DNA of 64,000 bases from Streptomyces sp. TSRI0107. GTDB lineage: Bacteria > Actinomycetota > Actinomycetes > Streptomycetales > Streptomycetaceae. A program made the translations under genes and the position numbers. Positions 39,401 to 47,720 of the stretch are shown here, one piece after another (the stretch's first letter is position 1; each line of letters starts with the position of its first letter). The notes under the pieces are model-generated. The model ran no database searches. It saw nothing but the letters and a program-made list of their open reading frames with translations, and had not been told where the DNA came from. Location of the stretch: assembly GCF_001905845.1 (NCBI RefSeq), contig NZ_LIVZ01000019.1, positions 1 through 64,000 on the forward strand. The letters run 5' to 3'.

Positions 39401-41156
39401 CGTTGTCCCGCAGCGCCCAGGCCAGGCTCAGCCGGCCGGCGAGGGTGTGGCGGTGGTCCGGGCCGAGGCGGCTGGTGCGCAGGGCGGCGACGGCGCGCAG
39501 GTCGGCGACGGCTTCGTCGTAGATGCCCATGTAGGTGCGGTACTCGGCGGCGCGCACGGCGAAGCGGGTGGCCCGGTGAAGCAGCTCGGGGCTGCTCCCG
39601 TCCAGACCGGGCAGGTGCAGCGCCGCGGAGCAGTGCGGTGCCCAGTGGCGCCACAGCGGCCAGTCCGCCGGGTTGCCCGGGTCGAGCGGGTCGGTCGCCC
39701 CGCCGAGCAGCGCGACGGCGAGCTCCAGGTACTCCGCGCCGTGGGCCCGGTTGAACTCGCGGACCAGCGGATGGAGGGTGAGCACCCAGCGGATGTCGGT
39801 GGTGAACGGGCGGTCGGCGGTGAACGGTTCCACCCGGATCAGGCCGAGCTCCTTCAGCCCGCTGAGCGCCGCGCTGATCTCCGGCTCGGTGGCGCCCGCG
39901 AGGGGGCTCGCCGCCAGCGCGCCGGAGTCGGAGGAGAGGAGCTGCCGGTGCGGCAGGGGTGCCGGTCCGAAGCAGGAGAGCAGGCGCAGCAGCGGCCGGG
40001 AGAAGCGCTTGCCGCGGCTGCGCGGAACCTCCTCGGCCTGGCGTTCCAGGAGCCGGAGGGAGAGTTCCCAGGTGGTCCGGATGGTCCGTCGGTCCGGGTC
40101 CGGATCCAGCTGTGTGCCGTCGGGGTCGGCCACGTCCTCCGGGAGCCGCTCGTGCACGCTGCGCCGGTAGGCCTCGAAGGTCGCCGGAGCGTCCGGGTCC
40201 GCTGCGACGCCCTGCTTGTCCGCCGCCAGGTACGACCCGGCCAGGTACAGGGCGAGCGGCAGGCCGCCCAGCCGCTCGGCCAGCAGGCGGGCGGCCGGTT
40301 CCTCGCCCGCCTCCGGCGCCAGGTCGATGAGCACCTGGGCGCCGTCGTCCGCGTCCAGCACGTCCACCGGCAGCATGCGTGCCTTCGGGTCCCACATCGT
40401 GAGCCGGGAGTTGCGGCTGGTCACCAGGACCGTGCCGTTCGGGCGCTTGGGGCGCAGTCGGCGGATCACCGCCCTCAGGGCGGCGGGGTCGTCCATGTTG
40501 TCCAGCACGAGCAGCCACGGCACGGTGAGGGAGTTCAGCTGCCGCCACAGCACGGTGGACGGGTGCGCCCGGTCGAAGTCGCCCACGTCCGCCCCGGCGG
40601 CGAAGGCTATGGAGTGCAGCGCGCCGGAGAGGTCGCCGTCGGCTTCGGAGACCCACCAGACGTGCTCCATGTCGGGTTCGAGCCGGTGCGCGATCTCCAG
40701 CGCCGCCGTGGTCTTCCCGCAGCCGCCCAGACCCGACAGCACCCAGGTGCTTCCGCCTCCGTCGCCGTCGTGGCCGGCGAGGCGCCGGCGGACCTCCTGC
40801 TCGACCTGGGCCACGAGGTCGTCCCGCCCGCGGATGAGTTCCTCGTCCACCCGGCGCGGTGGCAGGTCCACCGGGGGCAGGGGGGCGGGCGACGCCGCCG
40901 GGCCCGGGCCCGGGGTGACCGCCTCGTACGGGAGGCCCTGGACGTACAGGAGATTGTCGGCTCGGACGTAGATCCGTTCGGCGACGATGTTGTCCCGGCC
41001 CGTGACGTTGCCGTCCCCGGTGACGACCTCGCCGATGTCCCTGCCCGCGGCGACGGCCCCGGCCTCGGAGGCGGTCACCGACGGGTGCGAGCGTCGCGGT
41101 GGCTCGCCCGTGTCGTCGTCCGCGCCCTCGCCGCCGCCCTTGCGGAACCGGCTCAC
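36423..41156 (-). CDS. STAND NTPase-TPR-HExxH fusion protein
   Basis: 1577 residues. Region 1 (about 1-100) is polar, with a VTGDGNVTGRDNIVAERIYV repeat-like stretch. Region 2 (about 105-430) is an NB-ARC/STAND NTPase: Walker A LSGLGGCGKTT, Walker B PWLLVLDN, and GLPLALYLAG. Region 3 (about 500-840) is tetratricopeptide repeats of the kinesin-light-chain type. Then comes a Thr-Asp-Gly run encoded by a 9-bp tandem repeat. Region 4 (about 950-1577) is a domain with VHEFRHTQL near residue 1265. The HExxH-domain fusion recalls the HEXXH-motif peptide-modification proteins found with FxSxx-COOH peptides. No precursor peptide or radical-SAM enzyme lies beside it. Function unknown: peptide modification or a STAND-triggered protease are both possible. 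Confidence 0.8.
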   Translation of the reverse strand: MSRFRKGGGEGADDDTGEPPRRSHPSVTASEAGAVAAGRDIGEVVTGDGNVTGRDNIVAERIYVRADNLLYVQGLPYEAVTPGPGPAASPAPLPPVDLPPRRVDEELIRGRDDLVAQVEQEVRRRLAGHDGDGGGSTWVLSGLGGCGKTTAALEIAHRLEPDMEHVWWVSEADGDLSGALHSIAFAAGADVGDFDRAHPSTVLWRQLNSLTVPWLLVLDNMDDPAALRAVIRRLRPKRPNGTVLVTSRNSRLTMWDPKARMLPVDVLDADDGAQVLIDLAPEAGEEPAARLLAERLGGLPLALYLAGSYLAADKQGVAADPDAPATFEAYRRSVHERLPEDVADPDGTQLDPDPDRRTIRTTWELSLRLLERQAEEVPRSRGKRFSRPLLRLLSCFGPAPLPHRQLLSSDSGALAASPLAGATEPEISAALSGLKELGLIRVEPFTADRPFTTDIRWVLTLHPLVREFNRAHGAEYLELAVALLGGATDPLDPGNPADWPLWRHWAPHCSAALHLPGLDGSSPELLHRATRFAVRAAEYRTYMGIYDEAVADLRAVAALRTSRLGPDHRHTLAGRLSLAWALRDNGDLSESVAEYRETIGRLARTLPDDDPLLPSARGGLARALRGLGGADNYAEAERELRTVLEVRRRDPEANALGLLRTRRDIATVLHRRGLWEEAADELRAVWQESRNLLGERHIDTLTIGTSLTRSLRDAGRTDEAEQIITQVMDGYGEGYTDDHPHVLVARHERARVLRDQGRYAAAEAEFTAIWRVEERRFGAEHPDTLASRHELGTVLHLLGRREEAATHYRAVGDSLSRRLGDTHPDVATCRRNLALVLDELTDDGRTGTAQGAAPMIDGTDGTDGTDGTDGTDDRGEAVPDFADIRLRDALALADEDDPEILRILERFTRPRVSRGGGEPGGSGGMSWVDYSSPSPRGKAEPTYRPPAPPKEDPEQPPKPLPPSHGLTLAARRAATGRETRDLVDGLIRQERGLRKVTWARVVKAAMASPHLLHPRLPVEPAVELFLELEDTAPDVLDDLLLYPATGRWMAHVLRRLENSEDRAAVPVWVDLGHLNALAAAAAIKAGLDFTGPVPVRDGVVHLPTLGHAAAGAGRPETALVEVVAGRAVLKAGGGSIPIPQAPGGGPARWHTPHRTPARTAAASWAPVLDDSDPFRDADGPSAPDPLTPERAARWDALVQQAWRLLVRLDAPRAEAMGRAVTALTPRPPAGPGRTGMSLTSSDAFGGITLSEPRDATELAATLVHEFRHTQLTGVLHGVTLHTAGSFTEPGYAPWRDDPRPFPGLFQGVFAYLGVTEFWWLLSCASSGRERRRAQFELAYWGRETWDVFTALRSSPHLGEAGRKFMDELERTASPWRGETDIPEDVAELAVEAAAGQRARWRLHHLRVEADVPARLTRAWAAGGERPGVPRGFAALCPDPAARLLDTGLPLLREAAVDLAEFRRTHEAAGPQGADPDGQVADVARLLGDLPRARHLATRQIADSPLSPEPWVRLALAVRRDQRAPAAAARALIHRPELVRALYHRIRQTTGAAPDPVDVAEWVDGPANADLPPVQRTW
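38545..38589. repeat. 9-bp tandem repeat (GTGCCGTCA x5) inside the STAND fusion gene
   Basis: Five in-frame copies of GTGCCGTCA, the last ending in G, encode a Thr-Asp-Gly run linking the TPR and HExxH parts. Copy number can change by slippage without breaking the frame, giving a linker of variable length. Confidence 0.92.
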
Positions 41157-41281
41157 CGCGGCCCTCGCCCGGCCACGGCGCCACCGTCGTACGGACCCCC
41201 GTCACGGCACCGGCGCCGTCCCCCATCCCTGCCCATGCCCTTCCGTTCCCCGTCGTCCGGGCGGTCCAACCCTGTCGCGGG

Positions 41282-41734
41282 TCACCGCCGGTACAGCCCG
41301 ACGAGCGTCCCGCTGGCCAGCTGCTCGCGGTCGAGTACGCGGTGGACGTCGTCGGCGGTGGCGTCGTCGGGGAGGGAGACGGGTTCGGGGAGGGCGTAGA
41401 GGCGGAAGAAGTAGCGGTGCGCGTCGTCGCCCACGGGTGGTTTGGGACCGCCCCAGCCGCGGTCTCCGAAGCCGTTGCGGTGCGGTTGGCCGCCGGGGCC
41501 GGTGCCGCCCGCGGGCAGCCCGTCGGCGTGCGGGTCGATTCCGGTCACCAGCCAGTGCAGGAAGGTCCCCGAAGGCGCGTCTGGGTCCTCGCACACCAGG
41601 GCGAGCTCAGCCGCCTCATCGGGGACTCCGGACCAGGTCAGGGGCGGGGAGACGTTGTCCCCGTCCTTGGCGTACCGGCGCGGTATGGCAGTGTGATCGG
41701 TGAATGCGGAGCTGTTGAGTTCGATTCCGGCCAT
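41282..41734 (-). CDS. YbhB/YbcL-type PEBP (Raf kinase inhibitor-like) protein
   Basis: 150 residues. The phosphatidylethanolamine-binding-protein family signature is clear: SPPLTWSGVPDEA, CEDPDAPSGTFLHWLVTGI, and the late HRYFFRLYAL. The DPDxP and HR segments line the ligand pocket in known structures. Cytoplasmic; physiological role in bacteria is poorly known. ATG at 41734. It stands alone between the STAND fusion and an aminotransferase gene. Confidence 0.92.
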   Translation of the reverse strand: MAGIELNSSAFTDHTAIPRRYAKDGDNVSPPLTWSGVPDEAAELALVCEDPDAPSGTFLHWLVTGIDPHADGLPAGGTGPGGQPHRNGFGDRGWGGPKPPVGDDAHRYFFRLYALPEPVSLPDDATADDVHRVLDREQLASGTLVGLYRR

Positions 41735-41776
41735 GTGCGCCGCAGTACCCCGGACATTCGCGGTCGAATCGGGCGG

Positions 41777-43006
41777 CTACTGGCCCAGCGGGGCGGGCGG
41801 GGCGGTGTCCGGGACCGGGTCGGGCAGGGTGGGGCGGGCGGACAGGGCTCGCTCCTTCGTCAGGGCGCCGGTGATCCTGCGGGCCAGCAGCGGGTCGGCG
41901 GGCAGGACGTGCGAGGCGAACCAGCGGGCGGCGGCCGGGTCGGGCGAGGGGTCGGCGAACTCGGTGCCCGCGTAGTCGTCGAGCGGCGGGTCGTAGACGT
42001 ACCCGGTGACGACGCCGTGGTTCACCAGCCGCTCCACCAGGGCGTCGCGGTCGTGGACCAGCAGCGGTACGCGGAACAGGGGCACCAGGCCGTCGTGGGC
42101 GGTCAGGCCGCGCAGCGCCGGGGACGACCAGGCGGTGCCCGACAGCAGCGACACTCCGGCCCGGCGGCGGTCGAGGTCGCCGTCGAGCCGGGCCAGGCGC
42201 AGCCCGAGCTGGCCGCGCAGCAGCGCCCCGTGCCGGGCGCGGTAGTCGTGCAGGTCGACGCGGACCCAGGGTTCGTACGCGGTCAGGCTCGGGGCGTGGC
42301 GGGCGGAGCCGGTGAGCCGGGGCGCGTGCAGGGCCATGCGGAAGTCGTCGCGTTCGAGCAGGCCGAGGCGCCGCATGGAGCGCCACACGGGGCGCACCAG
42401 GTGCAGGGTGCGCACGGTGGAGCGGGCCAGGGGCCGCAGCGTGGTGGCGAGGTCGGCGCGCAGCCGGCGCGGGACGAGCAGGTCGTCGCGCAGGAGTTCC
42501 AGCTCCCGCCGGGTGCGGGCGTCACCGACGGCGAGGAAGCCGCCGGCCATGGCGGCCACGTGCTTGGACAGGCTGAAGGCGGCCGCCGTGCCGAAGGTGC
42601 CGACGGGCTGTCCGTCGACGTGGGTGCCGATGGCGTGCGCCGCGTCCTCGATGAGCGGGATGCCCAGCGCGTCGCAGCGGCGGCGCAGTTCCACGACCCG
42701 GTCCGGCATGCCGTACAGGTTGGTGGTGAGCACCGCGTCGACGGTGCGCCAGGTGGAGTCCGGTACGGCGTCGGGGTCGATGTTGCCGTCCCACACGTTC
42801 ACGGGCGCCTGTACGGGGCGCAGCCCGGCCGCGAGGACCACGAAGAGGATCACGTCGTCGTTGACCGGGGACATCAGCACCCGGGCGCCGGGCCGGCACC
42901 AGCGACGCAGGGCGAGGTAGAGGGCCAGTCTGGCCGAGGGGGTGTAGACGCATTCGCGTCCGAGCCGCCGTGTCATCGCCGCGGCGAGCCGCGATCCGTA
43001 CGGCAT
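41777..43006 (-). CDS. DegT/DnrJ/EryC1-family PLP aminotransferase-like protein
   Basis: 409 residues. The sugar-aminotransferase fold is shown by LMSPVNDDVILFVVLAAGLRP, LTTNLYGMP, the IEDAAHAIG aspartate that holds the PLP ring, and SLSKHVAAMAGGF with the PLP lysine. Family members aminate keto-sugars or act as dehydratases; the substrate is not clear. The C-terminal part diverges from typical sugar aminotransferases. ATG at 43006, shortly after the GNAT gene, suggests an operon with it. A surface polysaccharide or lipid modification role is a guess. Confidence 0.82.
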   Translation of the reverse strand: MPYGSRLAAAMTRRLGRECVYTPSARLALYLALRRWCRPGARVLMSPVNDDVILFVVLAAGLRPVQAPVNVWDGNIDPDAVPDSTWRTVDAVLTTNLYGMPDRVVELRRRCDALGIPLIEDAAHAIGTHVDGQPVGTFGTAAAFSLSKHVAAMAGGFLAVGDARTRRELELLRDDLLVPRRLRADLATTLRPLARSTVRTLHLVRPVWRSMRRLGLLERDDFRMALHAPRLTGSARHAPSLTAYEPWVRVDLHDYRARHGALLRGQLGLRLARLDGDLDRRRAGVSLLSGTAWSSPALRGLTAHDGLVPLFRVPLLVHDRDALVERLVNHGVVTGYVYDPPLDDYAGTEFADPSPDPAAARWFASHVLPADPLLARRITGALTKERALSARPTLPDPVPDTAPPAPLGQ

Positions 43007-43111
43007 CGTCACCTCTTCCGTTTCTGTTCCGTGGAGTGCGGGTGCGGTGTGCGGGTGCGGCGGCACGCCGCCGGTCGGCGTGTGCCGGTGGAGAGGGGGA
43101 CGCCGGTTCGT

Positions 43112-44227
43112 TCAGCGCGTACGGGTGGCGGCGGCGCGCCCGCTGCGCAGGGTGCCGACCGTCTTCAGCAGCCGGTCGGCGGGCTGCCGCAGGCCGGGGT
43201 GGGCCAGGACCGTGTTGCGCAGTCCGCGCACCGGTCTGCGCCACAGCCGGTGGGCGGCCGCCACCGGGTGCGGGCGGGTCGCGAACCCCTCGCCGACCCG
43301 CAGTTCACGGGTCTTGAGCCAGTCCTTGTACTCCTTGTCGCCGCGCCCGAAGTCCATCACGCGCACACCGTCGTGGCGCGCGGCCTCGGCCATCCGCAGA
43401 TGCATGAGCAGGCCGGGCGAGTAGTAGCGCAGCTCGGGGTCGTACGTGGTGAACCAGGCGGCGAGCACGGTGTGCGACCGGGGTCCGAAGTGGGCGGCGA
43501 CGGGCCGGTCTCCGGCGTAGAGCACGGAGAGCACTCCGGTGCAGTGCTCCTCCCGCAGCTGGAACAGGTGGTCGACGAGGCCGACGATCCAGGGCCGGGA
43601 GAACCGGTCCATGCGGCCGGTCCTGCGGTACTGCGCGGACTTCCAGCGCATCAGCCGGCGCAGCATCCGCGGGTCGCGCTCGTCGTGCACGAACCGCACG
43701 TCGCCGAGGTCGCGGGCGAGGCGGCGCTCCTTCTTCAGCGTCGTCTTGGCGAGGCCGGGGTAGGTGGCGCGCAGCCACTGCGGGTAGTCGGCCTCGTCGC
43801 CGGGTCTCAGGTCGACGACCGGTGAGGCGAAGGTGCCGGTGACGTGCTCGGCGAACGGCTTCTGCTCCTCGACGAGGTGGTCGAACTCGAGGATGGACAG
43901 TCCGCAGGCCCGCAGCAGTGCGTGGGTGTCCCAGGTCACACCGGGCAGATGGACGAGGGCCTGGCAGTCGGACAGGCCTAGGCCGATGGCGCGGCCGACG
44001 CCGAGGGGGTTGCGCTCGTACGGCAGGAAGCCGACGGGTTCCCCGCCCTCGCGGAGCACGGCGACCCGGGCGCCGCCGCGGAACCGGGCGATGCCGGCGG
44101 CGAACTCCGGTGACAGGAACGGGTTGGCGTACTCGGGCGACTCCGCCATCGCCCGGTGCCAGGCCCCGACGAGCGGGGCGTCCAGTTCCTCCGGTCTGTG
44201 GATCGTGATGCTGCTCAGGCTTCGCAT
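43112..44227 (-). CDS. CelD/FemAB-like GNAT acyltransferase
   Basis: 371 residues with the double GNAT-like fold of the Acetyltransf_6/CelD group: GGARVAVLREGGEPVGFLPYERN in the first half, and AAHFGPRSHTVLAAWFTTYDPELRYYSPGLLMHLRMAEAA plus VRVMDFGRGDKEYKDWL in the second. The last part is the part best conserved in these proteins. They are linked to exopolysaccharide and cell-envelope acyl or aminoacyl transfer. The C-terminus is strongly basic. It lies upstream of the DegT-type gene and is divergent from gap. Confidence 0.8.
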   Translation of the reverse strand: MRSLSSITIHRPEELDAPLVGAWHRAMAESPEYANPFLSPEFAAGIARFRGGARVAVLREGGEPVGFLPYERNPLGVGRAIGLGLSDCQALVHLPGVTWDTHALLRACGLSILEFDHLVEEQKPFAEHVTGTFASPVVDLRPGDEADYPQWLRATYPGLAKTTLKKERRLARDLGDVRFVHDERDPRMLRRLMRWKSAQYRRTGRMDRFSRPWIVGLVDHLFQLREEHCTGVLSVLYAGDRPVAAHFGPRSHTVLAAWFTTYDPELRYYSPGLLMHLRMAEAARHDGVRVMDFGRGDKEYKDWLKTRELRVGEGFATRPHPVAAAHRLWRRPVRGLRNTVLAHPGLRQPADRLLKTVGTLRSGRAAATRTR

Positions 44228-44390
44228 GTCGACCGCTCCCCCCAGAACCGCGCCGCAAGGCTCAAAGGTGGCGAAACACCACGCACGCCGTCAAGAGTGC
44301 CCGCCAAAACGGTTCCGGCAGCCCCCCTTCCGATCGCCCCGGAACGACATGGTTATCATCTGAGCGCCACCTAGCTCGAAAGATGGATCT

Positions 44391-45836
44391 GTGACTGTCA
44401 ACGAGGACTCGTTCACGAACTGGAAGAACCGCGAAGAGATCGCGGAGTCGATGATCCCGATCATCGGGAAGCTGCACCGGGAGCGGGACGTCACCGTCCT
44501 CCTCCACAGCCGCTCCCTGGTGAACAAGTCGGTGGTCAGCATCCTCAAGACCCACCGCTTCGCCCGGCAGATCGCCGGCGAGGAGCTGTCGGTCACCGAG
44601 ACGATGCCGTTCCTGCAGGCTCTGACCACGCTGGACCTGGGCCCGTCCCAGATCGACATCGGCATGCTCGCCGCCACCTACAAGGCCGACGACCGCGGTC
44701 TGTCCGTCGAGGAGTTCACCGCCGAGGCGGTCGCCGGGGCCACCGGCGCCAACAAGATCGAGCGCGGCGAGGGCCGGGACGTCGTCCTCTACGGCTTCGG
44801 CCGCATCGGCCGCCTCGTCGCCCGCCTGCTCATCGAGAAGGCCGGCTCCGGCAACGGGCTGCGGCTGCGCGCCATCGTGGTGCGCGGGGGCGGCGACCAA
44901 GACCTGGTGAAGCGGGCCTCGCTGCTGCGCCGCGACTCGATCCACGGCCAGTTCCAGGGCACGATCACGGTCGACGAGGAAGCCGGCACGATCGTCGCCA
45001 ACGGCAACACGATCAAGGTGATCTACGCCAACGACCCGTCCGAGGTCGACTACACGGCGTACGGCATCAAGGACGCCATCCTCATCGACAACACCGGCAA
45101 GTGGCGCGACCGCGAGGGCCTGTCGAAGCACCTGCGCCCCGGCATCGACAAGGTCGTGCTGACCGCGCCGGGCAAGGGCGACGTCCCGAACATCGTGCAC
45201 GGCGTCAACCACGACACCATCAAGCCGGACGAGCGGGTGCTGTCCTGCGCCTCCTGCACCACCAACGCGATCGTCCCGCCGCTGAAGGCCATGGACGACG
45301 AGTTCGGCGTGCTCCGCGGCCACGTGGAGACCGTCCACTCGTTCACCAACGACCAGAACCTGCTGGACAACTACCACAAGGCCGACCGCCGGGGCCGCTC
45401 CGCGCCGCTCAACATGGTGATCACCGAGACCGGTGCCGCCTCGGCCGTCGCCAAGGCCCTGCCGGACCTGAAGGCGCCGATCACCGGCAGCTCCATCCGC
45501 GTGCCCGTGCCGGACGTCTCGATCGCGATCCTCAGCCTGCGCCTGGGCCGCGAGACCACCCGCGAGGAGGTCCTGGAGTACCTGCGCGACGTCTCGCTGA
45601 ACTCCCCGCTCAAGCGCCAGATCGACTTCACCACGGCCCCCGACGCCGTCTCCATGGACTTCGTCGGCTCGCGCCACGCGTCCATCGTCGACGCCGGCGC
45701 CACCAAGGTCGACGGCGACAACGCGATCCTGTACCTCTGGTACGACAACGAGTTCGGCTACTCGTGCCAGGTCATCCGGGTCGTGCAGCACGTCTCCGGG
45801 GTGGAGTACCCGACGTACCCGGCGCCCACCGTCTGA
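44391..45836 (+). CDS. gap: Glyceraldehyde-3-phosphate dehydrogenase, long form
   Basis: 481 residues, against about 335 in ordinary GAPDH. The NAD-binding part starts late (VVLYGFGRIGRLVARLL near residue 128) after an N-terminal extension of about 120 residues (NWKNREEIAESMIPIIGKLHR...). The catalytic cysteine block CASCTTNA is intact and the C-terminal WYDNEFGYS is present. This matches a known long-form actinobacterial GAPDH group; whether it prefers glycolysis or gluconeogenesis cannot be told here. GTG at 44391. A large hairpin terminator follows. Unrelated to its neighbours. Confidence 0.93.
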   Translation: MTVNEDSFTNWKNREEIAESMIPIIGKLHRERDVTVLLHSRSLVNKSVVSILKTHRFARQIAGEELSVTETMPFLQALTTLDLGPSQIDIGMLAATYKADDRGLSVEEFTAEAVAGATGANKIERGEGRDVVLYGFGRIGRLVARLLIEKAGSGNGLRLRAIVVRGGGDQDLVKRASLLRRDSIHGQFQGTITVDEEAGTIVANGNTIKVIYANDPSEVDYTAYGIKDAILIDNTGKWRDREGLSKHLRPGIDKVVLTAPGKGDVPNIVHGVNHDTIKPDERVLSCASCTTNAIVPPLKAMDDEFGVLRGHVETVHSFTNDQNLLDNYHKADRRGRSAPLNMVITETGAASAVAKALPDLKAPITGSSIRVPVPDVSIAILSLRLGRETTREEVLEYLRDVSLNSPLKRQIDFTTAPDAVSMDFVGSRHASIVDAGATKVDGDNAILYLWYDNEFGYSCQVIRVVQHVSGVEYPTYPAPTV

Positions 45837-45860
45837 TCCCGTCACCTGATCCCGTCACCC

Positions 45861-45918
45861 GGCGACGGCCGTGTGCCCGCCCGCCCCTCGTGGGCGGTGT
45901 GAGCACACGGCCGTCGCC
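45861..45918. terminator. Strong hairpin terminator after gap
   Basis: Perfect 16-bp arms GGCGACGGCCGTGTGC (45861-45876) and GCACACGGCCGTCGCC (45903-45918). The loop itself holds a smaller CCGCCC/GGGCGG hairpin. It starts 24 bp after the gap stop. Confidence 0.85.
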
Positions 45919-46009
45919 GCTCGCGTTGCCGACGTCCGAGAACAGCGCAACCATTCCCCCATCCCGGCTGTCTCACCTGATAACGGACAGTAGATCTGCG
46001 GGGAACACA

Positions 46010-46585
46010 ATGGGACGAACGAAAGCCGTATCGGTGACGCTCGCGCTCCTGGGCGCGACCTTGGGAATGGCGGCGGTACCGGCCGCGGCCGGCCCCCTCA
46101 CCGCCACCCAGGCCACCGCCTGCCCCACCGGCTGGGGCAGCGGCACCAAGACCGACGACGCCGCCACGACGGCGCCGGTGACGGACATCAGGGCCGGCCG
46201 CCACGCCTGCTTCGACCGGCTGGTCGTCGACATCCCGGGCGGCGGCACCGTCGGCTACCGGGTCGGATACGTGGACCGGCTCCACCAGGACGGGTCCGGC
46301 ACCCCCATACCCGTCGGCGGCGGTGCCGTCCTCGAGGTACGGGTCGCCGCACCCGCCTACGACCCGGAGACCGGCGCGCCGACCTATCCCGCCCGGGCCG
46401 GGCAGGCCCTGCCGGGTGTGGACCTCACCGGGTACCGCACCTTCCGGGACGCCCGCTTCGCCGGCAGCTTCGAGGGCGACACCCAGATCGGGCTCGGCGT
46501 CCGCGCCCGGCTGCCGTTCCGGGTGACGCAGCTGGCCGACCGGGTCGTCGTGGACGTCGCCCACAACTGGACCGGCGCCAGCTGA
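46010..46585 (+). CDS. Secreted AMIN-like domain protein
   Basis: 191 residues. A signal peptide (VSVTLALLGATLGMAAVPAAAG) ends near residue 26. The mature part is beta-rich, with DIRAGRHACFDRLVVDIPG near its start and the VTQLADRVVVDVAHNW ending typical of AMIN-like secreted actinobacterial proteins, which may bind cell-wall polymers. ATG at 46010 follows GGGGA. Single gene, with a four-copy 19-bp repeat starting at its stop codon. Confidence 0.8.
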   Translation: MGRTKAVSVTLALLGATLGMAAVPAAAGPLTATQATACPTGWGSGTKTDDAATTAPVTDIRAGRHACFDRLVVDIPGGGTVGYRVGYVDRLHQDGSGTPIPVGGGAVLEVRVAAPAYDPETGAPTYPARAGQALPGVDLTGYRTFRDARFAGSFEGDTQIGLGVRARLPFRVTQLADRVVVDVAHNWTGAS

Positions 46586-46657
46586 CCGGACCGGCTCCGG
46601 CTGACCGGGCCGGTTCCCGCTGATCGGACCGGTTCCCGCTGACCGGGCCGGTTCCGT
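46582..46657. repeat. Four tandem 19-bp repeats at the 3' end of the AMIN-like gene
   Basis: Four imperfect copies of CTGACCGGGCCGGTTCCCG run from 46582, the first overlapping the TGA stop. Each unit contains a CCGG-n-CCGG type palindrome, so the array may act as a folding 3' end. The rest of the gap to 46763 holds no gene. Confidence 0.85.
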
Positions 46658-46763
46658 CCGTTCGGGCCGGGACCGCTCCCCGCCCGAATGGGCCGGTGCC
46701 TCCCGACGGGACCGATCACCGCCCGACCGGGCCGACGCCCGCCAGCCCGGATCAGGCCCCGGA

Positions 46764-47297
46764 TCAGGCGGCCTGCCGGGGCCTCGGGGCCGCTCCGGCC
46801 GGGCGGGCGGCCCGCGCCGCCCGGCCCCGCCGGGTCGGCCCCCACGGCTTGAGAACCGAGACCGCCGTCATGAAGACGTAGGCGGACAGCGAGACGACCG
46901 GGCCGAACAGCACATCGCCGGCGTCCGGCAGCGGTCGTCCCGCGGCGACCGCGGCGACCGCCTCGTTCACGCCCGGCCGCAGGGCGAACGCCGTGGCGGT
47001 GGTCGTGGCGAGCGTGAGCCAGAACTTGGTGTACACCCACCGGTGCCGCGCGAGCCCCCACGCGGTGCCCAGCGCCAGCACCAGCCCGCTGAGCAGGGTG
47101 AGGAACGCGGCCGGCAGCAGCAGCCAGTCGGCGAAGAGCTTCATGGCCCGTACGGAGGCCTCCACGGCCGCCGCGGAACCGGTGGTGGCGGCGGTGGTCC
47201 CGAGGGCGAGCAGCCCGAGCGTGAGCCCGAGCCAGCAGGCGGAGGCGGCCACATGGACGACGAGGAAGGCCCGGCGTGCGGGTCGGCTGAGTTTCAC
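46764..47297 (-). CDS. Small four-helix membrane protein (DUF2269-like)
   Basis: 177 residues with four likely membrane helices: about 10-33 (AFLVVHVAASACWLGLTLG), about 55-78 (LFADWLLLPAAFLTLLSG), about 87-107, and about 135-155. The C-terminus is rich in Arg, Ala and Pro. It resembles small integral membrane proteins of unknown role. GTG at 47297 lies inside the 253-bp direct repeat. The right-hand repeat copy carries a cut-off version of this gene's first 20 codons, so this is the intact original. Confidence 0.7.
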   Translation of the reverse strand: MKLSRPARRAFLVVHVAASACWLGLTLGLLALGTTAATTGSAAAVEASVRAMKLFADWLLLPAAFLTLLSGLVLALGTAWGLARHRWVYTKFWLTLATTTATAFALRPGVNEAVAAVAAGRPLPDAGDVLFGPVVSLSAYVFMTAVSVLKPWGPTRRGRAARAARPAGAAPRPRQAA

Positions 47298-47490
47298 GCC
47301 CACCACGCTGCCCGGCCGCGGCGGCGAAGGCGTCCGACGGCGGGAGCAACCGCGGGTACTCGGCTGGGCGTACCCGCCACCGCGAGCGCTGGCAGATCTT
47401 CCCCCACGATGGGTGAAACCGCAGGTCAGCGCGGCGCCTGTGGGGGCGTCAGGTGGCGCAATACTTCGGCAACACCACTTTCCGCCACCC
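47238..47490. repeat. 253-bp direct repeat, left copy
   Basis: Identical to 57394-57646 apart from two substitutions (C/G near 47388 and T/C near 47410), with no gaps. It covers the first 20 codons of the membrane-protein gene and its whole upstream region, including inverted repeats GCGGGTAC/GTACCCGC and GGTGGCG/CGCCACC. Together the copies bracket 9.9 kb of accessory DNA. Confidence 0.97.
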
Positions 47491-47537
47491 TCGCCTGGTT
47501 CAGAACCCCAGTCGTCCCCACCTCCCGAGCGCAGGGC

Positions 47538-47720
47538 CGGATCAGCGGGGTGGTGGCCCGCTTCATCGAGGGCGAGGAGGCACACGAACGGATGGACCGG
47601 CTGGCCCGTAAGTACCTGGGCAGCGAGCGCTTTGAGCGGATCATGCCAGGGGAACAGCGGGTCGCGGTGATCGTGCGCCCGGTCAAGGTGCGGCAGATCC
47701 TCGGGGTGGAGCGGTTCCGT
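47538..47720 (+). pseudogene. Fragment of a PPOX-class (F420/FMN-dependent) oxidoreductase
   Basis: About 60 codons read RISGVVARFIEGEEAHERMD, then a segment with RKYLGSERF and PGEQRVAVIVRPVKVRQI. These are typical of the C-terminal half of pyridoxamine-5'-phosphate-oxidase-like F420 enzymes. The N-terminal half is missing and the frame then leaves the homology. It begins about 48 bp inside the left repeat border, as expected for a gene cut at an insertion edge. Confidence 0.65.
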
